NCBI RefSeq assembly: GCF_916618915.1
Contig: NZ_CAKAKE010000001.1
Span: forward strand, 2,773,001-2,837,000
Source of the DNA: Stenotrophomonas sp. Marseille-Q4652
GTDB taxonomy: Bacteria; Pseudomonadota; Gammaproteobacteria; Xanthomonadales; Xanthomonadaceae
Direction: 5' to 3'
DNA length: 64,000 nt
Positions 49,060 to 57,904 of the stretch are shown one piece after another. The notes under the pieces were generated by a model. It had not been told where the DNA came from. It saw only the letters and a list, made by a program, of their open reading frames with translations, and ran no database searches. The position numbers were made by a program, and so were the translations under genes. Each line of letters begins with the position of its first letter. The stretch's first letter is position 1.

Positions 49060-49150
49060 AACCGGCAGGCAGGGCAGCGGATCCGATCTAGGAGCGCCCG
49101 TGGCGATGGTGCGATGATCGGTGACTGCATCCACCGCGGAGCCATTGCTC

Positions 49151-50938
49151 GTGAAATCACCGCTTGCCGCTGCCATCCTGCTGTGCCTGGCACTTTCTTC
49201 CACCCAGGCCCATGCCGCTTCGCCGGCCGCCGCCAAGGCCACGCCGGCCAGCCAGGCAAGGGGCGAGGACGCCCGCTTCCAGGCGATCTACGAGAAGGAA
49301 TGGCAATGGCGCCAGTCCGGTGGCGGCGAGGCCACCGAAGATGGCGACGGCCCGGCCAGCGCCACCCGCCTGCCCGACGTGGGCCCGGAGGCGCAGGCCG
49401 CGCGGCTGAAGGTGTGGGAGGACGTGCTGGCCCAGCTCGAGCGCATCGATGCGAAAAAGCTCTCGCCTGAAAACCGGGTCAACCTGGCGGTGTACCGCGC
49501 CCAGGTGCAGAACCTGGCCGAGGCGGTGCGCCTGCGCAGCTACGAGATGCCGTTCAATTCGGATTCCTCGTTCTGGTCCAACCTCTCGTTCATGGCCCGG
49601 CGCGAGATGAAGACCGCGCAGGACTTCCGCAACTACATCGCGCGCCTGAACGACGTGCCGCGCTACTTCGGCCAGCAGACCGACAACATGCGCGCCGGCC
49701 TGGCGCGGGGGTTCAGCGTGCCACGCGAGGTGCTCGAAGGCCGCGATGGTTCCATTGCCGCCGTGGCCGCGCTGGAGGACCCGACCCAGTCGCCGCTGTA
49801 CGCGCCGTTCAAGCGGTTGCCGGCCAGCATCCCGGCCGCCGAGCAGGCGCAACTTCAGCAGCAGGCGCGCCAGGCCATCGCCGGCTCGGTGGTGCCGGCG
49901 TTCCAGCAGCTGCTGGCCTTCTACCGCGACGAGTACGTGCCGCAGGCGCGCACCACCCTGGCGGCCGAGGCCATGCCTGGCGGCGAGGCGTTCTACCGTT
50001 CGCAGATCCGCGAATACACCACGCTGGACCTGGATGCCGAGCAGATCCACCAGATCGGGCTGGAGGAAGTGGCACGCATCCAGCGCGAGATGGACGCCAT
50101 CATCGACGAGGTCGGCTTCACCGGTGCCAGCCCGGAAACGCGCTTTGCCGACTTCCTGCATTTCCTGCGCACCGACGAGCAGTTCTACGCGAAGACGCCG
50201 GAGCAGCTGCTGCATTACGCGGCGTGGATCTCCAAGCGGGTGGATGCGGTGATCGGCCGCTATTTCACCCTGCCGCGCGCACGCTTCACCATCGTTCCAG
50301 TGCCCGATGACATCGCCCCGTTCTGGACCGCCGGCCGCGGCGGCATGGGCACCTACTGGGTCAACACCTACAACCTGCCGGCGCGGCCGCTGTACAACCT
50401 GCCGGCGTTGACCCTGCACGAATCCGACCCGGGCCACGCCATGCAGGGCGCGCTGGCCGCCGAGCAGGCCGAGCAGCCCGAGTTCCGCCGCAACCACTAC
50501 ATCTCCGCCTTCGGCGAGGGCTGGGGCCTGTACACCGAGAAGCTCGGCGTGGAGATGGGCATCTACGAAACCCCGTACGAGCACTTCGGCCGCCTGACCT
50601 ACGAGATGTGGCGCGCCTGCCGGCTGGTGATCGACACCGGCGTGCACCACAAGGGCTGGAGCCGCGAGCAGGCGCTGGCCTACCTGCGTGACCACACCGC
50701 GCTGAGCGAGCACGAGGTCACCACCGAGGTCGACCGCTACATCTCCTGGCCGGCGCAGGCGCTGAGCTACAAGCTCGGCGAGATCGAGATCTGGAAGCTG
50801 CGCCGCCAGGCCGAAAGCGAGCTGGGCGGGAAGTTCGAGCTCAAGGCCTTCCACGACTTCGTGCTGCAGCAGGGCTCGATTCCGCTGCCGGTGCTGCGCA
50901 GCCAGGTCGAGGGCTGGATCGCCGCGCGCAAGGGCTGA
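49151..50938 (+). CDS. DUF885-family secreted protein, putative zinc peptidase-like
   Basis: A 595-residue exported protein. The GTG start at 49151 gives a clean signal peptide (VKSPLAAAILLCLALSSTQA, cleaved after AHA) and has GGAG eight bases before it; an upstream GTG at 49121 would bury that signal. The body is DUF885: PALTLHESDPGHAMQGAL, a variant HE-x-x-x-x-H metal site, and FGEGWGLYTEKLG with the downstream Glu. This pattern suggests a zinc metallopeptidase fold, but activity of the family is poorly tested. It is not obviously linked to the LPS-type genes before it. Confidence 0.85.
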   Translation: MKSPLAAAILLCLALSSTQAHAASPAAAKATPASQARGEDARFQAIYEKEWQWRQSGGGEATEDGDGPASATRLPDVGPEAQAARLKVWEDVLAQLERIDAKKLSPENRVNLAVYRAQVQNLAEAVRLRSYEMPFNSDSSFWSNLSFMARREMKTAQDFRNYIARLNDVPRYFGQQTDNMRAGLARGFSVPREVLEGRDGSIAAVAALEDPTQSPLYAPFKRLPASIPAAEQAQLQQQARQAIAGSVVPAFQQLLAFYRDEYVPQARTTLAAEAMPGGEAFYRSQIREYTTLDLDAEQIHQIGLEEVARIQREMDAIIDEVGFTGASPETRFADFLHFLRTDEQFYAKTPEQLLHYAAWISKRVDAVIGRYFTLPRARFTIVPVPDDIAPFWTAGRGGMGTYWVNTYNLPARPLYNLPALTLHESDPGHAMQGALAAEQAEQPEFRRNHYISAFGEGWGLYTEKLGVEMGIYETPYEHFGRLTYEMWRACRLVIDTGVHHKGWSREQALAYLRDHTALSEHEVTTEVDRYISWPAQALSYKLGEIEIWKLRRQAESELGGKFELKAFHDFVLQQGSIPLPVLRSQVEGWIAARKG

Positions 50939-50985
50939 GCCGCCGGCAGTTGCGCCTGCGTGCTGCAGGCGCGGCTGGCGGCAGC

Positions 50986-51387
50986 TCAGGCGGCCGCGTC
51001 GGGCAGCCGCGCGATGACCTTGATCTCGAACTGGAACCCGTACAGCCAGGCCACGCCGATGCCGGTCAGGCTGGGATAGGGCGCATCGCCCCAGTACTCC
51101 GGGACGATGGCCCAGGCCCTGGCGAAGTTGGTTTCGGCATCGACCATGAAGACGGTGACGTCGATGACGTCATCGAAGCTGCAGCCGGCGGCGGCCAGCA
51201 CCGCATTGAGATTGTCGAAGGCGCGGCGCACCTGGGCCTCGAACTCCGGCTCGGGCGAGCCGTCCTCGCGGCTGCCGACCTGCCCGGACACGAACAGCAG
51301 GCCATTGGCACGTACCGCCGGCGAATAACGGTTGCGCTCGTACAGCTCGCGGCGGCCGGCAGGGAAGACAATATCGCGCTGGTTCAT
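50986..51387 (-). CDS. RidA-family (YjgF/UK114) protein
   Basis: A 133-residue protein of the RidA superfamily, whose archetype hydrolyses reactive enamine/imine intermediates. Motifs: RYSPAVRANGLLFVSGQVG, EAQVRRAFDNLNAVL, VTVFMVDAE and IGVAWLYGFQFEIKVIA. The canonical RidA arginine near the C-terminus (P-x-R-x-x-v) is replaced by FQFEIK, so this is probably a Rid2/Rid7-type paralog without proven deaminase activity. It is divergent from the LysR gene, which probably regulates it. Confidence 0.88.
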   Translation of the reverse strand: MNQRDIVFPAGRRELYERNRYSPAVRANGLLFVSGQVGSREDGSPEPEFEAQVRRAFDNLNAVLAAAGCSFDDVIDVTVFMVDAETNFARAWAIVPEYWGDAPYPSLTGIGVAWLYGFQFEIKVIARLPDAAA

Positions 51388-51482
51388 GGTCGATTCCTCA
51401 AAGGCCGGTCGCAACGGCGCCTCCGGCGATGAGCTCATGTTCGGGCGCGGCTGTTGCTGGATAAACCGCGCAACTGCGCCTA

Positions 51483-51507
51483 GATTGTTCGCGCAATCCA
51501 AACAATC
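51483..51507. promoter_or_regulatory. Perfect T-N11-A LysR operator between the RidA and LysR genes
   Basis: GATTGTT (51483-51489) and AACAATC (51501-51507) are exact inverted repeats with 11 bases between the inner T and A. This is the classic LysR-type box, seven bases before the LysR start and 96 bases before the RidA start. Confidence 0.75.
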
Positions 51508-51514
51508 GGCGCCC

Positions 51515-52420
51515 ATGGACCGTTTTCAGGCAATGCGGGTGTTTGTCCGCGTGGTCGAAGCGGGCAGCCTGACCCAGGCCGCACAGACCCTGCAGCTGGG
51601 GCGCGCCACCGTGACCCAGCTGCTCCAGCAGCTGGAAACGCACCTGCAGGTGCGCCTGCTCCACCGCACCACCCGCAAGCTAAGCCTTACCGACGAGGGC
51701 GCGGCGTATTACCAGCGCGCAGTGCAGCTGCTGGCCGCGCTGGAAGAGGCCGAAGCCAGCGTCGGCCGTGCCCGCAGCCAGCCGCGCGGCCGCCTGCGCA
51801 TCGATGTGCCCAGCCCGTTCGCGCAGCGGGTGCTGATGCCGGCGCTGCCGGATTTCCTTGCCCGCTATCCGGGGATCGAACTGGCCATCGGTGCCAGCGA
51901 CCGCGAGGTCGACGTCATCGGCCAGGGCGTGGACTGCGTGATCCGGGGTGGCGAGCTGCGCGATGGCGGGCTGGTCGCGCGGCGGCTGTGCGAGCTGCCG
52001 CTGGCGCTGCATGCCGCGCCGGCCTACCTGGCACGCTGCGGTACCCCGGCGGATCCCCAGCAACTGCAGGACCCCGCCCACCGGCTCTTGGGTTTCCGTG
52101 GCGCCCAATCCGGCGAGGTTTACCTGCCACGGCTGTCGCGTGGTGGGCAGACGGTGGTGCCGGCCATGCACTGCCAGCTCAGCGTTGATGACGGCACTGC
52201 CTGCCTGGCCGCCGGCCTGGCCGGACTGGGCATCATCTGCCTGCCCACCTACATGACCGCGGCCCATGTGCGGGCCGGGGAGCTGGTACCCGTGCTGGCT
52301 GAGTGGCAGCTGCCGACGATGCCACTGCACCTGGTGTTCGCGCCCAGCCGCCACGTCAGCCACCGCCTGCGGGTGTTCATCGACTGGATGGTGGAGCACC
52401 TGCAACCGGGCCTGGCCTGA
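51515..52420 (+). CDS. LysR-family transcriptional regulator
   Basis: A 301-residue LTTR. N-terminal winged helix-turn-helix: MDRFQAMRVFVRVVEAGSLT, with TQAAQTLQLGRATVTQLLQQLE as recognition region. The C-terminal effector-binding domain contains LRIDVPSPFAQRVLMPALPDF and ASDREVDVIGQGVDCVIRGG, resembling the CrgA/PA2220-like group. A perfect T-N11-A dyad just upstream suggests autoregulation and control of the divergent RidA-type gene. The inducer is unknown. Confidence 0.92.
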   Translation: MDRFQAMRVFVRVVEAGSLTQAAQTLQLGRATVTQLLQQLETHLQVRLLHRTTRKLSLTDEGAAYYQRAVQLLAALEEAEASVGRARSQPRGRLRIDVPSPFAQRVLMPALPDFLARYPGIELAIGASDREVDVIGQGVDCVIRGGELRDGGLVARRLCELPLALHAAPAYLARCGTPADPQQLQDPAHRLLGFRGAQSGEVYLPRLSRGGQTVVPAMHCQLSVDDGTACLAAGLAGLGIICLPTYMTAAHVRAGELVPVLAEWQLPTMPLHLVFAPSRHVSHRLRVFIDWMVEHLQPGLA

Positions 52421-52433
52421 GCGGCCAGCCTGC

Positions 52434-53647
52434 TCACCGCAGCCAGCGCTCCAGCGTGGCCACCGCCGTGGCCACGCCATCCTCGGCGGCCATCTGCCGG
52501 CCCAGTTCCGCCGCCCGCGCCACGGTCGCCGCATCACTGGCGACCGCGATCGCGCGCTGCAGGGTGGGGTGGTCGAAGCGCTTCAGTGACAGTGGGGGGC
52601 GGCCACGCCGCGTTCGTACAGCCTCCGCGCCCAGAACGGCTGGTCGGCCACCAGCGGAAGGACCAGTTGCGGCACTCCGGCGCGGCTGGCCGAGTGGGTG
52701 GTGCCGCTGCCACCGTGGTGGATCACCAGCGCGCAGCGCGGAAACAGCGCCTCGTGCGGTACCGGCGGGCAGATCCGCACGTGCGCCGGCGGAGTCCAGT
52801 CTTCCGGCAGCCCGGCCCAGCCCGGCGAGAGCAGGATCGGGCGCTCGCCCAGCGCCTGGACCAGGCCGCCGAACACCTGGCGGCGATCGAAGCCGCGCAT
52901 CGAGCCAAAACCGATGAACACCGGCGCCGGACGGCCATCGAGCCACTGCACCAGGTCTTCGGGCAGGGCCTGCACGGTCTCGGGCAGGCGCCACTGGCCG
53001 CAGGCGACATGGTTGCGCGGCCAGTCGGCCGGGGCCGGCAGCAGGGCCGGCGAGAAGCCGTAGAGGAAGGGGAACTCCATCGGCGGCCGGCGCAGCGGCC
53101 GCAGCCCCAGCCGTGCTTGGCGCGCGGCATTGAGCGGGCCGCGGAACTGGCGCCAGATCTGCGAGGTGGCCAGTACGTGGCTGGGCCGGTTGAGCCAGCG
53201 CGGCCACGGTCCGGGCGGCAGGAAGGTGCTGGGGAAGGCGCGGGTCGGGGTGACCGGCACGGTGCCGGTGCCGATCACCGGGATCCGGTGGCGCTGCGCC
53301 ACGCTCAGGCCGATGAAGGCGGCCAGGCCGCCGGCCAGCACCGCGTCGCAGCCGGCCGCGGCCGCGTCGGCCTGTTCCACCCAGGCATCGGTCAGGCTTT
53401 GGGCCATCCGCGCCAGCCCGCGGCTGGCCGCGCGCAGGTTGTTGCCGTGGCCGACCAGGGCATCGACCTCGGCGGTGATCGGCCCGGCCAGCTCGGCGTG
53501 CGGCACCCCCAGCTGCGCGGCCGTGCCCAGGGTCTGCTGCTCGGCCAGCAGGCAGGCCTCGTGGCCGGCATCGAGCAGCCCGCGCGCGAGCATGGCCTGC
53601 GGGCGGGTATCGCCCTCGGTGCCATAGGTGAGCAGCAGCAGTCGCAT
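52434..53647 (-). pseudogene. GT1-family glycosyltransferase gene, frameshifted near its 3' end
   Basis: Reads as a UGT/MGT-type glycosyltransferase: [20 protein letters not shown] at the N-terminus, [17 protein letters not shown], and [20 protein letters not shown], the nucleotide-sugar donor motif. The first frame runs to GVAAPHCH and stops at 52583. The true C-terminus, [20 protein letters not shown] through TLERWLR, continues in another frame to 52434. The junction is a run of six G on the plus strand (52594-52599); one extra base restores a normal 404-residue protein. A real mutation or phase-variable tract is possible, but so is a base-calling loss. Confidence 0.85.
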
Positions 53648-53675
53648 CCGTTCCTCTCCAGGGGCTGTGGACAAC

Positions 53676-53704
53676 TTGCACGGGGCCCGTGCCACTGGCA
53701 TAAT
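53676..53704 (+). promoter_or_regulatory. Sigma-70 promoter of rpmB-rpmG
   Basis: TTGCAC (53676-53681), 17-base spacer, CATAAT (53699-53704). A rare clean -35/-10 pair in this window, giving a leader of about 160 bases before rpmB. Confidence 0.75.
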
Positions 53705-53869
53705 GCGCGGCTCGCTGTGTCCGGTTTGTGCCGGTCAGCGCCCCCGGGAACACGTCCCTGGGCCGCCCAGATCCAGCGTGAATCCGATTCTCGAGTCGTG
53801 TGGCGGGCAACCGCCGAGGCCGCCGTCCCCCGGGCTATGGGGAGACAACAACTACTTTCGAGGTGCGCA

Positions 53870-54106
53870 ATGTCCCGCGTATGCCAAGTTTCCGGCAAGC
53901 GAGTGCAGACGGGTAACAACGTCTCGCACGCCAACAACAAGACCCGTCGTCGTTTCCTGCCGAACCTGCACGAGCGTCGTTTCTGGGTTGCCAGCGAGAA
54001 CCGCTGGGTCAAGCTTCGTGTTTCCGCGCATGCACTGCGCACCATCGACAAGAACGGCATCGATTCCGTTCTGGCTGAGCTGCGTGCCCGCGGCGAAAAG
54101 GTCTGA
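53870..54106 (+). CDS. rpmB: 50S ribosomal protein L28
   Basis: A 78-residue ribosomal protein of the large subunit: [20 protein letters not shown], with [16 protein letters not shown] and [19 protein letters not shown] following. Only one Cys of the zinc-ribbon form remains, so this is the zinc-free type. The start is preceded by GAGGTG. The codon usage is less extreme in GC than in neighbours, as is common in ribosomal genes. Operon with rpmG, 13 bases apart. Confidence 0.98.
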   Translation: MSRVCQVSGKRVQTGNNVSHANNKTRRRFLPNLHERRFWVASENRWVKLRVSAHALRTIDKNGIDSVLAELRARGEKV

Positions 54107-54119
54107 GGAGTAAGCAATC

Positions 54120-54284
54120 ATGGCAGGTAAGCGCGATAAGGTCCGTATGATTTCCTCGGCCGGCACTGGCCACTTCTACACCACGGACAAGAACAAGAAG
54201 AACACCCCGGGGAAGATGGAATTCCTGAAGTACGATCCGGTGGTGCGCAAGCACGTGATGTACAAGGAAGGCAAGATCAAGTAA
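54120..54284 (+). CDS. rpmG: 50S ribosomal protein L33
   Basis: A 54-residue protein: [20 protein letters not shown], then [20 protein letters not shown] and a basic C-terminus (MYKEGKIK). No CxxC pairs, so it is the zinc-independent form. GAGGAGTAA nine bases before the ATG is a strong ribosome-binding site. Last gene of rpmBG, followed by a classic terminator. Confidence 0.97.
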   Translation: MAGKRDKVRMISSAGTGHFYTTDKNKKNTPGKMEFLKYDPVVRKHVMYKEGKIK

Positions 54285-54315
54285 TCCCACGGGATCACTT
54301 GCAGCTTCCAGCAAG

Positions 54316-54337
54316 ACCCGCCGCAAGGCGGGTTTTG
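54316..54337 (+). terminator. Rho-independent terminator of rpmBG
   Basis: Stem ACCCGCC / GGCGGGT with a GCAA loop, followed by TTTGTG, 31 bases after rpmG. Confidence 0.88.
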
Positions 54338-54390
54338 TGTTTCTGGCGCCGGTGCCGGCAGAATCGGCCGACCTTCCCGGCGGACGCACG

Positions 54391-55812
54391 ATGCAGCCAG
54401 ACGGATTCCAGATGTCATGGTTGTTGCTCGCGCTGGACTGGCTGATCCGGCTGGTCGCACTGCTGTGGATCCCCACCCGCACCACACCCGGGGCCGCGCG
54501 CAGCTGGCTGCTGCTGGTCGGCTTCGTGCCCCTGCTCGGCCTGCCGCTGTACCTGCTGATGGGCCATCCGTGGCTGTCGGCGCGGCGCGTCCGCCGGCAG
54601 GCCCAGGTCTCGCGCCGCATCCGCCGCCAGCAGGCGCTGCAGCACGAACAGCGCTGGATACCCGACGACGACACCGTGGCCGCCGAGATCGTGCCGCTGG
54701 TCGAGCGCCAAGGCGACTTCATGCCCACCCACGGCAACGCGGTGGAGCTGCTGGACGACTACCACGGCGCGCTGCGCGCGCTGATCGATGACATCGACGG
54801 CGCCGCCGAGCGCGTGCACCTGCTGTACTACCTGATGTTCGACGACGCGGTCGGCGAGGCGATGGTGGCCGCGCTGGAGCGGGCCAGCGCCCGCGGCGTG
54901 CGCTGCCGCGTGCTGCTCGATGCGGTGGGCGCCAAGCGCGGCCTGCGCCGCTACCGGCGCCGCCTCCGATCTGCCGGCGTGGACGTGCAGGCGATGATGC
55001 CCGGCGGTCTGCGCTGGCGCCGCAGCGGACGCATGGACCTGCGCAACCACCGCAAGATCGCGCTGGTCGATGGCCGCGTCGGCCATGTCGGCTCGCAGAA
55101 CCTGGCCGGTCCGGACTTCATCGCCGGCTTCCCCAACCGCGAGCTGGTGGCGCGGGTGAAGGGGCCGGTGGTTGCCCATCTGGAGGCGGTGTTCACCAGC
55201 GACTGGTACGTCGAGACCGGGCAGGCGCTGGAAGTGCTGTCCACGCCGGCCAGCACCGTGGCCGATGTCGCCGCCCAGCTGCTGCCCAGCGGCCCGGCCT
55301 ATCCGTTCGCCAACGCGCGCGACGCGGTCAACGCGCTGATCCACCTGGCGCGGCGCGAACTGGTGCTGGTGACGCCGTACTTCGTGCCCGACGAGGCCAC
55401 GCTGGCCGCGCTGCGCATCGCCGCGCTGTCGGGGGTACGCGTGCAGCTGGTCCTGTCGGCCAGCAACAACCAGCGCCTGACCTGGTGGGCGCAGCAGTCC
55501 TACTACGACGAGCTGCTGCGCGCCGGCGTGCGCATCGCGCTGCACCAACCGCACTTCCTGCACGCAAAGCACCTGCGCGTGGACGACGAGCTCGCGCTGG
55601 TCGGTTCGATCAACGTAGACATCCGATCCTTCGCGCTCAATGCGGAGATCGGCCTGCTTGCCTATGACGCGGGGCTGGTCGCGCAGTTGCGCACGATCGA
55701 GCAGGACTACCTGGCCCATGCCCTGCAGCTGGACCTGGCGCAGTGGCGGCGGCGCCCGGCCTGGCAACGCAGCCGCGAGGGCATCGCCCGGCTGGCCGAT
55801 GCACTGATGTGA
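54391..55812 (+). CDS. cls: Cardiolipin synthase (phospholipase D family)
   Basis: Condenses two phosphatidylglycerols to cardiolipin at the inner membrane. 473 residues: two N-terminal membrane segments (LLLALDWLIRLVALLWI, then SWLLLVGFVPLLGLPLYLLM), the phrase LLYYLMFDDAVGEAM, and two HKD motifs (NHRKIALVDGRVGHVGSQN and HAKHLRVDDELALVGSIN). The start is uncertain: ATG 54391 is used, and ATG 54412 would lose seven residues. It runs independently of rpmG, since a terminator lies between them. Confidence 0.93.
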   Translation: MQPDGFQMSWLLLALDWLIRLVALLWIPTRTTPGAARSWLLLVGFVPLLGLPLYLLMGHPWLSARRVRRQAQVSRRIRRQQALQHEQRWIPDDDTVAAEIVPLVERQGDFMPTHGNAVELLDDYHGALRALIDDIDGAAERVHLLYYLMFDDAVGEAMVAALERASARGVRCRVLLDAVGAKRGLRRYRRRLRSAGVDVQAMMPGGLRWRRSGRMDLRNHRKIALVDGRVGHVGSQNLAGPDFIAGFPNRELVARVKGPVVAHLEAVFTSDWYVETGQALEVLSTPASTVADVAAQLLPSGPAYPFANARDAVNALIHLARRELVLVTPYFVPDEATLAALRIAALSGVRVQLVLSASNNQRLTWWAQQSYYDELLRAGVRIALHQPHFLHAKHLRVDDELALVGSINVDIRSFALNAEIGLLAYDAGLVAQLRTIEQDYLAHALQLDLAQWRRRPAWQRSREGIARLADALM

Positions 55813-55844
55813 GTGCGTGGCGACGGGCCGCCGGGGCCAGCGCT

Positions 55845-55850
55845 TACAAT
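55845..55850 (+). promoter_or_regulatory. -10-like hexamer for the FAD protein gene (leaderless type)
   Basis: TACAAT, six bases, then the ATG at 55857. Confidence 0.5.
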
Positions 55851-55856
55851 CGGGCG

Positions 55857-57242
55857 ATGACCGAAAGCTCCCACGAACAGGCCGTCGACCTGGCCATCAT
55901 CGGCGGCGGTGCCGCCGGCGTGCTCACCGCCATCCAGCTGCTGCGCGAAGGCACCGTGTCCCGTCGCATCGCCCTGGTGGAGCCGGAGCCGCCGCTGGCG
56001 CGCGGCGTGGCCTACGCCACCACCCATGACGGCCACCTGCTCAACGTGCCGGCCGGCAAGATGAGCGGCTTTGCCGAGCAGCCGGACGATTTCCTCGACT
56101 ACCTGTGCCAGGTCCAGGCCTATCCGCACCTGGATCGCGACACGCTGGCGCGCAGCTATGTCAGCCGCCGCCACTACGCGGCGTACCTGCAGCAGCGCCT
56201 GCGGCAGGCACAGGCCGGCAGCGCTGCGCAGCTGCAGCTGATCCAGGACAGCGTGGTGGCACTGGACCCCGACGGTGAGGGCGTGCGTCTGGCCCTGCAG
56301 GGTGGTGGCCAGCTGCGGGCCCGCGCGGTGACGGTGGCAGTCGGCAACAGCCTGCGGCCGCTGCCGGCGCGTGGCGCGCAGGCGCTGTCGCCGGCCCAGC
56401 GCGTGGAGGCATGGGACTTCGAGGCGGTGCAGGCGATCGATCCGCGCGCGGACGTGTGCATCGTCGGCTCGGGCCTGAGCATGGCCGACAGCGTGGTCTC
56501 GCTGCTGGCCAACGGCCATCGCGGCGCGATCCACGTGATCTCGCGCCACGCGCTGCTGCCGCTGCCGCATGCCGAGGGCACGCCGGCCGGGTTCGACGTG
56601 CGGCCGCTGCTGGCGATGGGCCTGCGCGGGCGCATGCGCGTGCTGCGCCAGCTCGTGCGCGAGGCCCAGGCCGCCGGCCAGCCATGGCAGATGGTGATGG
56701 ACCGCCTGCGCCCGCACGGGCAGGCACTGTGGCGCTCGCTCGATGACGCTGACCAGCGCCGTTTCCTGCGCCATGTGGTGCGCTACTGGGACGTGCACCG
56801 CCACCGCATCGCGACCCCGGTGCATGCACAGCTGCAGGCGCTGCGCGACAGCGGCCAGCTGCAGATCCATCGCGGCCGGGTCGATGCCGTATCCCTCGAT
56901 GGCAACCACGTCCGCCTCACCGCCGACGGTCCGCGCGGCTCGCGGCTGCACCTGCAGGTGCAGTGCGTGGTCAATGCCACCGGCGTGGAAACCCGGGGCC
57001 AGGCCATGCGCAATCCGCTGCTGCAGCAACTGCTGGGCAGTGGCATCGCGCGCTCGGGCCCGCACGGGATTGGCGTGGATACCGACGTCGATGGCCAGCT
57101 GCTGGCGGCCGACGGCACCCCTTATCCGCGCATCCAGGTGGTCGGCAGCCTGCGCATTGGCCGGCTGTGGGAAAGCCTGGCCATTCCGGAGCTGCGCCAG
57201 CAGGCGCAGGCCGCCGCGCAGCAGATGCTGGCGGCGGGCTGA
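55857..57242 (+). CDS. FAD/NAD(P)-binding protein (COG4529-like)
   Basis: A 461-residue flavoprotein. The N-terminal Rossmann motif AIIGGGAAGVLTAIQLL binds FAD. ATTHDGHLLNVPAGKMSGFA and the second dinucleotide motif VCIVGSGLSMADSVVSLL are typical of the COG4529 group, which includes putative hydroxylases. HVISRHALLPLPHAE and CVVNATGVETRGQAMRNPLL follow. Substrate and electron acceptor are unknown. It converges on the small secreted protein gene with only six bases between stops. Confidence 0.82.
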   Translation: MTESSHEQAVDLAIIGGGAAGVLTAIQLLREGTVSRRIALVEPEPPLARGVAYATTHDGHLLNVPAGKMSGFAEQPDDFLDYLCQVQAYPHLDRDTLARSYVSRRHYAAYLQQRLRQAQAGSAAQLQLIQDSVVALDPDGEGVRLALQGGGQLRARAVTVAVGNSLRPLPARGAQALSPAQRVEAWDFEAVQAIDPRADVCIVGSGLSMADSVVSLLANGHRGAIHVISRHALLPLPHAEGTPAGFDVRPLLAMGLRGRMRVLRQLVREAQAAGQPWQMVMDRLRPHGQALWRSLDDADQRRFLRHVVRYWDVHRHRIATPVHAQLQALRDSGQLQIHRGRVDAVSLDGNHVRLTADGPRGSRLHLQVQCVVNATGVETRGQAMRNPLLQQLLGSGIARSGPHGIGVDTDVDGQLLAADGTPYPRIQVVGSLRIGRLWESLAIPELRQQAQAAAQQMLAAG

Positions 57243-57248
57243 GCCGGT

Positions 57249-57773
57249 TTATGCCCCGGCGTGGCCGCGCGGCGGCGCCGGTGGGGCGGACGGCGGTACC
57301 GGAACCCCGCCGCCGGGCTGGTGCTGCAGCGGATCACGCAGGCCCGGCGCCTGGCGACCCGGCGCGAAGCCACGCTCGCGGTTGACCAGCCTGACCCGGC
57401 GCTTGTCGGTGTGCTCCCAGTACCACTGGCCGGCCGGGACCGGACGGGCGGATTCCAGACGGAAGCTGGCCGCGTGCTGGCCGTCGGCCAACGGCGTGGT
57501 CAGCAGTGCGACTTCGGCCAGCAGCTGGTGCGGGCCCGTAGCGGCATGGCTGGCATCGGCCGCCAGCGCCTGCTGCAGGTCCTGCTGCAACTGGCGTTGC
57601 AGGGCAGGTGGCAGTTCATGCGACGGAAGCACCGAACCGATGCCACCGTCCGCATCGACCTTGACCAGGGCGGCGAGCGAGCGGGCCGGGGCCTCGGGCG
57701 GTGGGGCAGCGATGGCGCTGGTGGCCAGTCCAAGCAGCAGGCTTGCGGCAATTGCAGTGCATTGCAGACGCAT
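57249..57773 (-). CDS. Secreted hypothetical protein
   Basis: A 174-residue protein that I do not recognise. Residues 1-23 form a signal peptide (CTAIAASLLLGLATSAIA). The mature part has a Gln/Leu-rich helical stretch (PALQRQLQQDLQQALAAD), a beta-rich centre (PVPAGQWYWEHTDKRRVRLV) and a Pro/Gly-rich tail (GGGVPVPPSAPPAPPRG). This suggests a periplasmic or outer-membrane-associated protein. The ATG at 57773 precedes the signal peptide; an upstream ATG at 57806 would add 11 residues. It is divergent from uvrD with 131 bases between. Confidence 0.65.
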   Translation of the reverse strand: MRLQCTAIAASLLLGLATSAIAAPPPEAPARSLAALVKVDADGGIGSVLPSHELPPALQRQLQQDLQQALAADASHAATGPHQLLAEVALLTTPLADGQHAASFRLESARPVPAGQWYWEHTDKRRVRLVNRERGFAPGRQAPGLRDPLQHQPGGGVPVPPSAPPAPPRGHAGA

Positions 57774-57892
57774 GGTCGATCCCTCGCGATGGCCTTGAAA
57801 CCCCAAATCTCTCCCCCGCAGGGGGCGGAGTCAAGGCGGTCGTTCGGCCCGGTCTGGATGAACAGGGCCAGGTGGGACCGGTGGCGGTGCCG

Positions 57893-57898
57893 TAAAAT
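57893..57898 (+). promoter_or_regulatory. -10-like hexamer for uvrD (leaderless type)
   Basis: TAAAAT, six bases, then the uvrD ATG at 57905. Confidence 0.55.
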
Positions 57899-57904
57899 GC
57901 GCCG

